Source: Cepaea nemoralis (taxonomy: Eukaryota; Mollusca; Gastropoda; Stylommatophora; Helicidae). Taken from it: 64,000 bases of DNA. This document shows, piece by piece, positions 11,340-20,949 of the stretch (positions within the stretch are counted from its first letter, which is position 1; the number at the start of each line of letters is the position of its first letter). The notes below the pieces were generated by a model that searched no databases, had not been told where the DNA came from, and worked only from the letters and a program-made list of their open reading frames with translations. The position numbers were made by a program, and so were the translations under genes. The stretch lies in contig JACEFZ010028316.1 of the NCBI GenBank assembly GCA_014155875.1, positions 1 through 64,000 of the forward strand, in the 5' to 3' direction.

Positions 11340-11942
11340 ACCAGTGTCTGTGGCTTGGGGAGACCGATCACAGCTTCACAATCCCGACATTTCGGGTTCG
11401 GGGTAAGCCGCAGGATATTTTGGAGAAGATCACTTTGCGAGTATTTTCACAATGACATGAGCGTCGGCTGTTCAGGAAGCAATGGCAATCTACTGGATGT
11501 AAAATTGTCTTAAAACATCGTATACCTTTTACTGGATATGTTGCAGTCAAGCCTTGCATATTGTGGCTGTTTGTGATCGCTTAGCAAATTTACGTTCAGT
11601 AGTTTGCCATTGCGTTCTGAACGACCGGCACTCATACCATTTTATTTAAAATAAATCAACGCAAGGCGGTCTGCCGTCAAATCGCCCTCGGCTGTGTTTC
11701 GAACACGGTTTGGGAGTGCGAACTGCGTCTGTAACACCTTGGCCATGAAGCCAACAATCGGTAGTTATTCCAGCAGTGCAAGGTATTGTGAACATTCGTC
11801 TCAGAAACCACATCTACGTTGCTTCCACGTCCTTCTGAACTTGTTCGTTCACAATTCTAGATTAACTGGCCTAGAAAATCACAGTCAATAAATGTTATAC
11901 TTATTGGTGACTGAGACGTCCTGTAAAGGATAAGTAACTAAC
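11340..11942. repeat. Cluster of three SINE-A copies
   Basis: A diverged plus copy (11340-11512), a minus copy with head near 11755 (11520-11757), and the 3' part of another plus copy (about 11862-11942, ending AGACGTCCTGTAAAGGATAA). The arrangement suggests repeated insertion into or next to earlier copies. Confidence 0.8.
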
Positions 11943-12394
11943 TCAACGGTATTCTCAACTTCCGTGGAAAAGATGCGGAACGTATACAAAAATGCCACGT
12001 CATGTTACATCTTTTATGACCGACTATTTATCACAACTGTTATCGCTGACTGTTTCTCACATCTTTTATTACTGACTAGTGGAGTGAATAAAATGACCAG
12101 GATATTTTTTCACACGTTCATGTGTCGCTCCGTGTCGTTGGCCTCCGTTATCTTATCAGGCAAGTCGGCATGTAGAAGCTATTGTTGTTGTGAGTTGGTA
12201 TATGAACTTGTTGGCAGTTGCTTTGTGGGAATGTTGGAATGTCTCGTTTCTTAAACATATCCACAGGTAGGGTTGCCAGATACGTGGGCATCAAAATCAG
12301 GATGTAATAAGACAAAAAAGAGGACAAAGAAGGAAATTTTTAAGGGAAAGTGTATTCGCAGATGGGGCCCTGGAACATGTATTACTAACATGTA

Positions 12395-12530
12395 TTCACT
12401 AACCCTAATCCTAACCCTAACTTAATACATTATACTGGCCCCCCAACGATATGCCAGTTTGTACTGCTCTCTAATATAGAAGATATAGACGTCACGTGAC
12501 CAGAACCGTTTGCGAATAAACACTTCGAAT
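12395..12530. repeat. Second, partial copy of the foldback element
   Basis: Has CTAACCCTAATCCTAACCCTAA, then ACGTCACGTGACCAG and TGCGAATAA in the same order as 10420-10533. The outer left arm is not found. Confidence 0.55.
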
Positions 12531-12918
12531 TTTTAATGTTTCATTTGAATCGTTCCAGATTAAATCCACAATTAGTACAATTGTATTACAATTGCTGCCA
12601 ATAAGTGTATCTTACTCTTAGTGAATCGACAAAGAAACAATCATGTTAAAAAATAGATATAAATTCAATGGAGGCCTTTTTCGAAATGCTAAAAAAAAAA
12701 AACATTATTTAAACAGCCGATTGTACAATTATTACCTTATAATCTTTATTAATTACTCATAAAATATATTTTTTTTTAAAACCATAAAATATAAGAAAAG
12801 GAGGACATTTTAGAGGTTTCTACTTTGCCTGCCAGACGGAGAATAATTAGACAACAAGGAGGACATGTCCTCTTTTTGCCGGACGTCTAGCAAACCTATC
12901 CACCGGGGATTGGAGGGG

Positions 12919-12923
<5 letters not shown>

Positions 12924-12953
<30 letters not shown>
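12924..12953. repeat. Homopolymer of 30 G
   Basis: An uninterrupted G run. Similar runs occur at about 22469-22494 and 63729-63748. Length in the assembly is likely unreliable. Confidence 0.95.
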
Positions 12954-12954
<1 letters not shown>

Positions 12955-12960
12955 AGGTGT

Positions 12961-13215
12961 TAACACTGCATGTGGGTTTTTGGACCCTGTGTGCTCAACA
13001 AAAACATGTTCATCATTATCATTTTTCTATTTTCGTTCACTTGAAGATTGTCTATATCTGAAATGTTGTCTATTGTATGAACTTCAATGTCTGTTTCAGT
13101 CACTCGGTGGCCCATATAGTGTATTTTCCACTGTTTTTCTCTAGGCCAGAAGAAATGCCTAGAGATGCCGTATTTTGGACAATTTTGGAGTATGTGATTT
13201 GCTGTCTGCGGCGCC
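12961..13215 (-). mobile_element. Jockey-like LINE C-terminal relic
   Basis: The minus frame contains ANHILQNCPKY followed by a WP and an H..G segment, matching the conserved C-terminal (D/N)H(I/L)LQ.CP block of jockey/CR1-like ORF2 proteins. The same DNA family recurs at 14440-14910 and 17215-17640. Confidence 0.7.
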
Positions 13216-13227
13216 ATCACACATGTG

Positions 13228-13339
13228 CATACATCACCATCACCATCACCACCACCACCACCACCACCACAACCACCACCACCACCACCACCACCACCAC
13301 CACCACCATCACCACAATCACCACCTCCACCACCATCAA

Positions 13340-13374
<35 letters not shown>
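13228..13374. repeat. (CAC)n/(CAT)n trinucleotide array
   Basis: Imperfect CAC units grade into (CAT)n. Long poly-His and poly-Pro frames over it are artefacts. Confidence 0.97.
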
Positions 13375-13375
<1 letters not shown>

Positions 13376-13496
13376 GTAATATATCCTGTGAAGAACCTCA
13401 CTCACATCACAATCGGCAGGCACGGCTCTTGTTCCCGTGTCAGTTCTCTTGCCGCATGCATTTTCCTGCCCTGGCTGGGCGTCCATGGCGACGTGT

Positions 13497-13690
13497 TTAC
13501 GCCACCCGCCTCGTGCTCCGAAGGTTGTGGGTTCGATTCCGGACAACGTCGTTCGGTTCACGAGTGCAATTTTATCGCTGACTCATGGCGCTACTGAGTT
13601 TTGTGAGACACTCAAGGCAGACCGCGTGCGGGCCAAATGGGATAAACTTAGTGCAATGAATTCGATCCCCTTGTCTTTTAAACCCTGTTA
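13497..13690 (+). repeat. SINE-D copy, 5'-truncated
   Basis: Starts at the B-box side with GCTCCGAAGGTTGTGGGTTC and continues through the SINE-D body to a short A-rich end at 13693. It lacks the A box. Confidence 0.8.
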
Positions 13691-13699
13691 TTAAAAAAA

Positions 13700-13937
13700 A
13701 TTGTTGCGTTTCCTTTACGGGACGTTGCAGTCAACACCAGCATTTTTCAGCTGCTGTTGATGTACTAGGCAAGTGTTACGTTCAGTAGTTTGCCATTGCT
13801 TTCTAATCGACCGGCTCCCATACCAGCACGTTATAACACAACGCGACACGGTCTGCTGCACAAATCGGTCGCAGCTGAGCTACGACCGCCTGGTTCACGA
13901 ACCGCGTTCGCAAGCCTTTGGCCACGGAGAATAGGGT
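13700..13937 (-). repeat. SINE-A copy
   Basis: Full-length minus copy of the CAGCTGAAA subfamily (reads CAGCATTTTTCAGCTGCTGT on the plus strand). Its 3' end abuts the A-rich end of the SINE-D copy. Confidence 0.88.
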
Positions 13938-14067
13938 ATATTTTAATACCCCGCGTCCACTGTCGTCTTGATTGACTCCTGCCTCTTCCTCCGGGAACCA
14001 TGCCATCCAATCCTGCGCTTTCGAAGCCATGTGCCATTTAATATGACCCAAGAATTCCCGTTTCAAA

Positions 14068-14275
14068 GCTAGTTGCATATTCTTTACAGGACGTAGCAGG
14101 TCACTCCAAAATTTGTTTGACTGTTTGTTATCCCTAGGCAAGTTTACGTTCAGTAGATTGCCATTGCTTTCTGAACGACCGGCACTCATACAATTGCTTC
14201 AAAATCACCCGCATCTGTGTTTCGAACGCGGTATGCGGGTTTAAGAATTTCATTCGAAACCCTTTCACCACGGAG
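14068..14275 (-). repeat. SINE-A copy
   Basis: Minus copy with a clear constant end (TTGCATATTCTTTACAGGAC on plus) and a worn head near CACCACGGAGG. It lies directly against the left arm of the inverted repeat at 14281. Confidence 0.85.
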
Positions 14276-14280
14276 GCGGT

Positions 14281-14405
14281 GGAAATCTTTGAAACTACAG
14301 ATAAGATTGTTGTAACTGCAACTGAAGTTGATGTGACTGTTGATAATGATGTCGCATTTATCAGAAGTTAGACGTGGCTGTGTCTGAAGTTGTTATACCA
14401 GTAGC
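14281..14405. repeat. Left arm of a ~1-kb-spaced inverted repeat
   Basis: The reverse complement of this segment aligns along about 120 bp with 15174-15320, including GATAAGATTG/CAATCTTATC and TAACAACTTCAGA blocks. The intervening DNA is a jockey relic and a chimeric SINE. Confidence 0.7.
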
Positions 14406-14439
14406 CAATAGCTGAAATAGGATGGTGTTAATGAACCAG

Positions 14440-14910
14440 ACGTCTTTGTTGTTCAGATCTTGCAGAACCTCAGTTTCTCTATTTCTTCTTTCGTTCTCTT
14501 GAAATTTGTCTATAACTGCAATGCTGTCTCTTGTATGGACTTCGCTGCCTTTTTTAGTTCACTCAGTGGTCCATATGATTTATCTTCCACTGTTGTCTCT
14601 CTAGGCAGAAGGTTTGCCTAAATGTGACATATTTTGAGCAGCCTTGGAGTATGTCATCTGCTGACTTGGGGCCAATCCATATGTGCATATGGCTGAGTCA
14701 CCAATCTTGAATTTTGTATACATGTGGTTGCGTAATCTATTGTGTCCTATTCTGAGGCGCAGTCCTGATTCGTTCTGGTCTGTCCATAACGTGGTAGTCG
14801 TCGTGAGCAGATTTTGGTGGCTGTCTGACTGATTTGACCATTTTTTTCTTGTGGTGGTATGTAATGGGTTTAGAACATCAGTAATCCACTTATGCTTCAT
14901 CCACAGCATT
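14440..14910 (-). mobile_element. Jockey-like LINE C-terminal relic
   Basis: The minus frame has LRLRIGHNRLRNHMYTKF, the LR.GHNRL segment that follows RNase H in jockey-like ORF2, then degraded Cys/His text. It overlaps the family seen at 12961-13215 and extends further 5'. Confidence 0.75.
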
Positions 14911-14971
14911 CTACGATTTTTTCTATAACATTTAAATTCAACATTTTCAATTTTCTTATTTAGTTATAGTT

Positions 14972-15147
14972 TCAGAGTCGGCGGCGTGGCCGAAAGAACA
15001 AGATCGCTCGTTCTTAAACTTTCGGTGCGCTGATAACTTCTTCAGAAAACTATGGCAAATTACTAAAAGTAAAAGTTCATTGAACATCAACCACTTGTTG
15101 AACGCAACGTGCTGCAGAGGGCACGCAAAAAAAAAAAAAAAAAAAAA
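14972..15147 (+). repeat. Chimeric SINE (SINE-B head, SINE-A tail)
   Basis: The head GGCGTGGCCGAAAGAACAAG belongs to the class II tRNA-like SINE-B. The rest (TTCAGAAAACTATGGCAAAT, then CAACGTGCTGCAGAGGGCAC) aligns with the SINE-A 3' half. It ends in a run of about 20 A. Confidence 0.6.
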
Positions 15148-15170
15148 CCATTGTTCCATAGAAGTGCTCT

Positions 15171-15322
15171 CAATTACTGGTGTAACAACTTCAGATACAG
15201 CTATTTCGACTTCAGATAAATTTGACGTCAATATCATCTACAATCACATAAACTCCAGGTACGGTTACATCAACTTTAGCTACAATTACAATAATCTTAT
15301 CTGCTGTTTCAATGATTTCAGC
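15171..15322. repeat. Right arm of the inverted repeat
   Basis: Begins just after the chimeric SINE poly(A) and pairs with 14281-14405. It passes without a break into the 21-bp minisatellite that follows. Confidence 0.7.
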
Positions 15323-15520
15323 AACTTTTACAACAACTTCAGCTACATTCTCAGCAATTCCAGTTACGGTGACATCACCTTCAGCTACATTTTCAGCAAC
15401 TTCGGTTACAATTTCGCCACCTTTAGTTACAATTTCAGCATCTTTAGTTACAATTTCAGCACCGTTAGTTACAATTTCAGCACCTTTAGTTACAATTTCA
15501 GCAATTCCAGCAATAGCAGC
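15300..15520 (+). repeat. 21-bp minisatellite
   Basis: The unit is TTTAGTTACAATTTCAGCACC with older diverged units upstream. Because 21 is a multiple of 3, one frame stays open and encodes a seven-residue LVTISAP-type repeat, but flanking stops and lack of any gene context argue against a protein. Confidence 0.9.
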
Positions 15521-15604
15521 TGCAACAATTTTAAGTCTTGTGGTTTTTCCTATTTATATGGAATATATTAACACGTTTATGCAGCCATTACTCCTTATGG
15601 ACAA

Positions 15605-15725
15605 CAACCCCTTTCCAATTAATTTCCGAAATGTGGTCACGTGATTATTAATCTGAGGCTGGGATGGTCTAATTATAGCTTCTCTTATGAGGTTGAACGG
15701 GCTAGTAGTAATGGCAAAATGGCCG
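15605..15725 (+). repeat. Repeat H copy 1
   Basis: Shares GTCAC.GGATTATTAATCTG, GGGATGG, ATAACTTCTCTTATGAGGTT and AATGGC blocks with 53600-53725 and 59008-59130. About 120 bp long, no coding potential, class unknown. Confidence 0.75.
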
Positions 15726-15729
15726 ATGA

Positions 15730-16130
15730 CCGACACATGTATATTTTTCATTTATAAATAATTTGATGGGATGGTAATAATAATTAAAACACAAGTTAAG
15801 TACACCGTTTCCTTTGACTACGAGCTCCAGCATGAGAATGAAGGTGGACGCAGTAACAGCGGCTTTCCGATGGTTAAAGGCAACCACTGCTACAAGCGAG
15901 AGGTGGTCGAGCGCCTGTGGGACCAGGTGGAGAAGATGGGGAAACAAACTGAGAACCCGATGTGGAAAGAATGATATTGCAGGGGGTTGGCAGGAGTGCT
16001 GGAAGAATCTCAAAACTGAGAGGTAAGACCAGGAGAACTATCAATCAGACAGCGGTGGGAAAGATTAGTAGTGACCCTTCGCTGGCTGTTGAACAAGGGG
16101 ACGGAGCGTGTATGGGAATGTCCTGAGTGC
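15730..16130. other. No gene recognised
   Basis: Contains ORFs of 67-103 codons on both strands around 15771-16026 with no family signature. A LINE C-terminal relic is possible but I cannot align it. Confidence 0.4.
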
Positions 16131-16134
16131 AGTG

Positions 16135-16335
16135 ATATCGGTTCTTAGCTCAACTCAACCCAACTCTGTTTCCACATCTTTGGGCGTTCGGGGTTTTATT
16201 ACGAGCCCCCTAGTTTTATGGACCCATTGGCACTCGCTAGATGGTGTAGTTAATAGCCCACTGTCCGCCTTTATTTCTCGTGACATTTCCGGGTACTCAT
16301 TTCAGGCTTCCGGGAAAGCCCAGTCAAAAATTGAT
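16135..16335 (-). repeat. SINE-C copy
   Basis: The plus strand reads GACCCATTGGCACTCGCTAG, then CCGCCTTTATTTC and CATTTCCGGGTA, the reverse of the SINE-C 3' half. The tRNA-like head is not seen. Confidence 0.6.
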
Positions 16336-16424
16336 ACCAGAAAATATTCTGAATTATAAAGAAGACTGGGGTGATTTTGACCACATTTCTCATCGAGTGT
16401 TGATTTTTTTTTTTTTTTTTTTAA

Positions 16425-16632
16425 ATTCACATATCCTTTTACAGGACATCGCTGTCAACAGCAGCATCTTTCAGCTTCTGTTGATGTCTTGGTAAGATTA
16501 CGCTAAGTAGTTTGCCATTGCTTTCTGAGCGGCCGGCTCAGTTATCCCGCAAGTCACCAGCGGGGGACGAACCGCTCTCAGTTCTCGCCCGCTACGAGAC
16601 TGCGTGATAAACGGGATTACGGAGAATGTGGT
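16425..16632 (-). repeat. SINE-A copy
   Basis: Minus copy of the CAGCTGAAAG subfamily. The constant end lies next to a T-run at 16405-16423, an A tail on the element's own strand. The head near CGGGATTACGGAG is diverged. Confidence 0.85.
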
Positions 16633-16639
16633 GTAACCC

Positions 16640-17060
16640 CTGAGTGTTGATTAATCTACAAAAATATGCGGTTAGCACGATATATCAAATACGACATCAA
16701 ATGTGTATTTACCTTTTATTTTGTTTACTTTTGTATTCCTTTTCCTCTTTAATCACCTGCATCCCCACTGTGTCCCATCGGGTTTCTACTACTTAATGTA
16801 ATCATTTCCTTACCGAAAGTTCGCACCCATTGCCACAAACTCTACAATGCTTCAACTGTATTTCGTGTTCATTTACCACCAGTGTATGCCCGTTGTACTG
16901 TCCAATAGCTCAATAAACATCTTTGTGTCACTTTGCGTAAAATGTTCGTCTCCGCTTTGATGTCAGCGCTGGCTTTCTTTGTTAACTGTTCGCTGGGGAT
17001 GTTATTTACGACCCTTTAGTTGGAGTATCTGAAATGGGATTCTTATTTTATTTACTTTTT
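16640..17060. other. No gene recognised
   Basis: Moderately AT-rich DNA with an AATAAA at about 16910, but no upstream ORF to go with it. No repeat partner found in the window. Confidence 0.45.
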
Positions 17061-17064
17061 TACC

Positions 17065-17068
17065 TTCT

Positions 17069-17115
<47 letters not shown>

Positions 17116-17177
17116 TTCTTCTTCTTCTTCTTCTTCTTCTTCTTCTTCTTCTCCTCCTCCTGCCGTCTCCTCGCCGC

Positions 17178-17210
<33 letters not shown>

Positions 17211-17213
17211 GGC
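17065..17213. repeat. (TTC)n followed by (TGC)n
   Basis: About 28 TTC units, a CCTCCTCCTGCCGTCTCCTC bridge, then about 10 TGC units. The reverse-strand poly-Glu and forward poly-Phe/Leu frames are artefacts. Confidence 0.97.
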
Positions 17214-17214
17214 T

Positions 17215-17640
17215 GCTTCTTTCGTTCACTTTAAATTTGTCTAGATTTGAAATGTTGTCGTCTCTTTGAATTTCAGTCTTTTTACTTCATTCTGTAGTCC
17301 ATGTCAGCTCCGTGGCGAAAAAGTTACGGACACAGTTCGTAATCCCACACGTTCGAAACACAGGCGTGGGCGATTTAGCAGTAAACCGCCTTGCGTTGTA
17401 TGTTTAAAAAAAAAATTAAAATAGTATGTTTACCAGTCGTTCAGAAAGCAATGGCAAACTGCTGTACGTAAACATGCCATGAGATCATAAGCAGCCAAAA
17501 AAGGATGGGATTGATTGCGACGTCCTGTAAAGGATAAGCAACTAACTTTTTTGAGTTTATCTTGCACAGTTGTTTCTTTAGGCCAGAAGGTCTGGATCGT
17601 ATGTTATTTACCTTCTGGGTCCATGTTCTCTATTCGATGG
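17215..17640 (-). mobile_element. Jockey-like LINE relic split by a SINE-A
   Basis: 17218-17304 matches 13030-13115 and 17552-17610 matches 13120-13165, the two halves of one jockey relic. The SINE-A at 17309-17550 lies between them. Confidence 0.65.
17309..17550 (+). repeat. SINE-A inserted in a jockey relic
   Basis: Complete copy from AGCTCCGTGGCGAAAAAGTT to CGTCCTGTAAAGGATAAGCA plus an ACTAACT end, with a short A-run insertion in the middle (17406-17420). Confidence 0.9.
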
Positions 17641-17644
17641 AGCA

Positions 17645-17965
17645 GGTTAGTGGTTAGCAGACTTGCCTGGCTGATCAATGGTCGTAGGTTCAAACAGATG
17701 GTCTCCGTGGAAAAGCGGCCAAGCCGTCTTCCTCGCGCTCCGAAGGTTGTGGGTTCGTTTCCGGGCTACGTCCTTCGGTTCACGAGTACATATTTCTCGG
17801 AGACTCCTGGGGATCGTCGCTGGAGCTACGGAGTTCGTGCTGTATGCGATGCTTTCGGCAGGAGGTCCTGCTGAAAGAGACCGAGCCATATGGGGTAATA
17901 CCTGTGCAATGAAGTCGATCCTCTCGACTTTTAAGACTTTTACGACGACTTTGCAGTCGCCAGAA
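17645..17965 (+). repeat. SINE-D with an extra tRNA-like head upstream
   Basis: A first tRNA-like block (GGTTAGTGGTTAGCAG as A box, GTAGGTTCAAACAG as B box) lies at 17645-17698. It runs directly into a full SINE-D head at 17699 (TCTCCGTGGAAAAGCGGCCA, then GTGGGTTCGTTTCCGGG). The SINE-D body follows to 17965. Confidence 0.7.
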
Positions 17966-18089
17966 GAAATCCTATGCAGTCTTATCCAACTCAGAGCTTT
18001 GACTCTTTGAGTCTCAGGCAAGCTCTTATTGTACATAAGTGTATACACAGCTCGGAATTCTGAGGTAAGTAGGAACATTTTGTCCAATA

Positions 18090-18355
18090 TTTATTTTCTC
18101 TTCACTGCTTTCATTTTTTCATCTTTTTATTCTTCTCATCCTGCCGTCACGTCTTAATGTAGTCACAGGAGATCTCTGTGACTATATGTTGTGTTCTGTG
18201 TATGTGTTTGTTCGCTGATGAAGGCTAATCGCCTCAGCGTCCTGTATGTGTCGTACTTCTGTTATGTAAAGATGCACTACTTTGTGTCATTTTATATTGT
18301 TTACATTTTCACAGCTTTACCGCAGTTCCACCAAATTGTATTCGTATTTTTGCCT
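18090..18355 (+). repeat. Penelope-like 3' relic, copy 2
   Basis: Holds a short perfect hairpin (TAGTCACAG...CTGTGACTA, about 18162-18186), then CGCTGATGAAGGCTAATCGC followed by CTCAGCG. Downstream it has ACTTTGTGTCATTTTATATT and CAGCTTTACCGCAGTTCCAC, shared with 29240-29335. Confidence 0.55.
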
Positions 18356-18359
18356 AGGA

Positions 18360-19330
18360 CAGCAACATTTTAGTGTGCCATTGCTTTCTGAACAAGAATT
18401 CAACGTTGAATTCCATTCAACCCAACGGCCAAGCAGACCTCTCCAAAATATATACCTCTCTCAGTTTTAGACGCGAGATAAAGAGAGGCCCTGGCCATAT
18501 AACCTTCATGACATGCCGTATCCTATAGTCCGTCTTAAGTCCATCCCTTCAGTTACCTGTGTCACTCACGTGACCAAAAGGTCGCTGTTATCAATTTTCA
18601 TGTTTACCTTAAGGCGACAGTGTGTCGACGCCAGGCTATGTAGTCAACCATGTGTTTTATGGTTGTTATACCTGTTCAATATTTGTTGTGTAGAAACGGC
18701 CGAAGGAGCGGGGAAATCCCGGCAGTTTACTAACCCCATGACAAGGTAATCTCAGATGAAGCAATAATAACCACAGGCTGGAAATGGAGGCTGCGATGAT
18801 GTAATACTCATAGCGGATTTATAGTACCATACACTCAAATATATAGGGGTCCGTTGCTTTTTTACAATGGGTTCATAAATTAGCATTTGCTATGGGGCAA
18901 ACCAGTTATATGGTTCTGGAGGGGACGCCTCGCAGTGGCGCAACCTGGGATAAGCAGTAAAAGAGAGTGGGGGTGGGGGAGGGGTGTGGGTAGTAGAAGA
19001 AGAGACCGGAGTGGCAAATTATCATAGAGCTGGGCATTTTTATAAAATTCACTGATTTCTAATCATAATAAGCGTCTACATCAAATCTTGGATAGTGACA
19101 TCGGATTCCTAACCATTTTGATAAGGGCGAAAAGAAGAAGCGTGCAGGTGCTCATGTTAGAAACTTCATTGCAGTTGGAAATTGCAATAAGTAGACTGTA
19201 AAGCAACTAAACTGGCAAACTGGTAGGAACAATATTAACGGTGAATTGAGATCGTTACCTTAGATGAAATATGTACTGGGGAACTAAACTTGGACATATC
19301 GTAGTCTCCCACACTGAGTTCAGAGTTAAA
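18360..19330. other. No gene recognised
   Basis: A 20-base SINE-A scrap (GCCATTGCTTTCTGAACAAG) occurs at 18378. The rest, including a G-rich stretch at 18965-18990, has no ORF with a signature and no partner in the window. Confidence 0.45.
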
Positions 19331-19389
19331 GAGCTATGACGAACACACTCTGGAAATATAAAGAAAGAAAGGAGGACGAGGAGAAGAAG

Positions 19390-19515
19390 CAGAGACAGAA
19401 GAAGAAGAAGAAGAAGAAGAAGAAGAAGAAGAAGAAGAAGAAGAAGGAGGAGGAGGGGAGGAGGAGGAGGAGGAGGAGGAGGAAGAAGAGGTCAAGGAAG
19501 AAGAAGAAAGAGGAG
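19390..19515. repeat. (GAA)n/(GAG)n purine tract
   Basis: About 16 GAA units, then GAG-rich units and GAA again. Poly-Lys and poly-Ser frames here are artefacts. Confidence 0.96.
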
Positions 19516-19544
19516 GAGCAGTGCTCACCTCATGTTCATAGACC

Positions 19545-19955
19545 AATCGGCACTCGGTGGGTGATCTGATTAGTATCACAGCGACCGCCTTAACTGTCCA
19601 GGACAGACCCTGGTGCCCGGGTTACGCTGTGTCGGCCTGGCAGCCCAGGTTGATTAAAATAAAACCCACCTTCTTCCGAAGTCGGAGAGTATCTGCCTGC
19701 ACGGCGAGGAACCACCAGTCTGAACACCAATAAGCCAGACATGGGACAACGGATACTCACGAAAACTTCAGTCCGGTATGACATCACACTGATGTTGAAC
19801 AACAGGATGTCTTCATCCGACATACAGGACTTCAAGCTGGAGTTCACAGCCAGAGAATGCAAGCAAGCAAGAAAACCCACCTCAACGGGAATTCGAACAC
19901 AAGACCTCCATGCCGGCAAGGAAGCGTGCTATCCACTGTGCTGCAGGGACTCCCA
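19545..19955 (-). repeat. SINE-C copy carrying an internal insertion
   Basis: The 3' half (CAATCGGCACTCGGTGGGTG on plus) lies at 19545-19660. The tRNA-like head, read on minus (CACAGTGGATAGCACG, then GTGTTCGAATTCCCG), lies at 19885-19955. About 220 bp between them is foreign and bounded by AAACCCACC on both sides. Confidence 0.7.
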
Positions 19956-20005
19956 AGAAACTGAAGTCACTGTTTCCCTAATCAACCAATCTTATTTCTA
20001 CCTTC

Positions 20006-20245
20006 AGAGGCCAACGTGGCCGAATAGATAAGATCCCCCGCCTTAATCGTCCGGTGTGCTGATGCCGAAGTAGCCGGTTCAACTCCTACGCCGGTCAGCT
20101 GGACTAAAATGTTGGCTTCTCGTCCTAGACTTGGGGACGTAAATTACAAGTACCTCAGAAGTCGGAGTGGTTGTGGCTGATTGCGAGGGACACTGGTAAT
20201 AGGGAAAGCTAATCCACACGCCAAATCAGTCCAGTGCTCCAATCA
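20006..20245 (+). repeat. SINE-B copy (family description here)
   Basis: SINE-B has a class II (Leu/Ser-like) tRNA head. Here ACGTGGCCGAATAGATAAGA is the A box and GCCGGTTCAACTCCTACGCC the B box. The body has GGTCAGCTGGACTAAAAT, CTTCTCGTCCT, GTAAATTACAAGTACCTCAG and a 3' end CAGTCCAGTGC. Copies also lie at 8480, 27830, 28385, 43032, 54845 and 57408-57965. Confidence 0.88.
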
Positions 20246-20815
20246 GTAGTGGCAGCTACTAGACGTGTAGCAAGATATGGAAAACGCTTGAGTTCAAAGC
20301 CAGTGAACGCCAAAAAATTAAAAAAAATTCATAAGGCAAGGGAACTGGCAAAGGGTGGAGACATTCTGGCAGGCCGGGATGAGAGCGACGTTTACGAATG
20401 GACCTGCTACATGACGCCGATGTTGAGAGTTTTCTCTGAATTGTCAGGGAAGGGAATGTAGCGAGGAATGGAACTACATTTACTTTCCGAATCACCGCAG
20501 GGGTAACGTTCTTACAATAATGGTCGCAAGTTAAAGCTGACAGAGGCATTTGCCATTCAGTTACGAAAGGCAACTTTGTGCATATAGAAAGACATGATAA
20601 TCAATTGAAAATTACCGTGGCAGACAATCCAAATTATTGTGTGAATATGTGTGTTGTATGTTTCAACTGGAAGGATTTATCTTACTACTTATGTTTATGT
20701 TATGTGATTACAGCAGTATGTACCCGCGAAATATGCCAGGGAATAAATTGTGCAATCTATTGCTTGCTTCTTTGTTACTCGCGTTCTTAAAATTCCCGGT
20801 TATGAAGCACTGTAA
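20246..20815. other. No gene recognised
   Basis: A plus ORF at 20234-20461 (75 codons, Lys/Arg-rich start) and a minus ORF opposite have no known domain. Text near 20715-20755 (ATGCCAGGGAATAAATTGTG) recurs at 30427-30447 in weaker form, pointing to an unidentified dispersed repeat. Confidence 0.45.
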
Positions 20816-20820
20816 AATGG

Positions 20821-20947
20821 TGTAAAGTCTCACTACACTGTGTATGTAGAACAGCTGTTTGTTGGAGAATGTTTTCCATCCAGCAAACGGAAAACATGCT
20901 CTCCATAAAACAGCTGTTCTACATACAAAGTATAGTGAGACTTTACA
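20821..20947. repeat. Near-perfect foldback hairpin, ~57-bp arms
   Basis: The left arm 20821-20877 pairs with the right arm 20889-20947, including TATGTAGAACAGCTGTTT/AAACAGCTGTTCTACATA and GTAAAGTCTCACTA/TAGTGAGACTTTAC, around an 11-base loop. It is a foldback or MITE candidate without a flanking ORF. Confidence 0.85.
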
Positions 20948-20949
20948 AA

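Noticed and set aside
12924..12953. G-runs as regulatory G-quadruplexes
   Set aside because: Homopolymer runs of 20-30 G could fold, but there is no gene context and their assembled length is doubtful.
13175..13597. Poly-His ORF that could look like a metal-binding protein
   Set aside because: It is the CAC/CAT array running into a SINE-D.
20234..20461. 75-codon ORF starting just after a SINE-B
   Set aside because: No domain, the start lies at the SINE end, and an equally long ORF is on the other strand.
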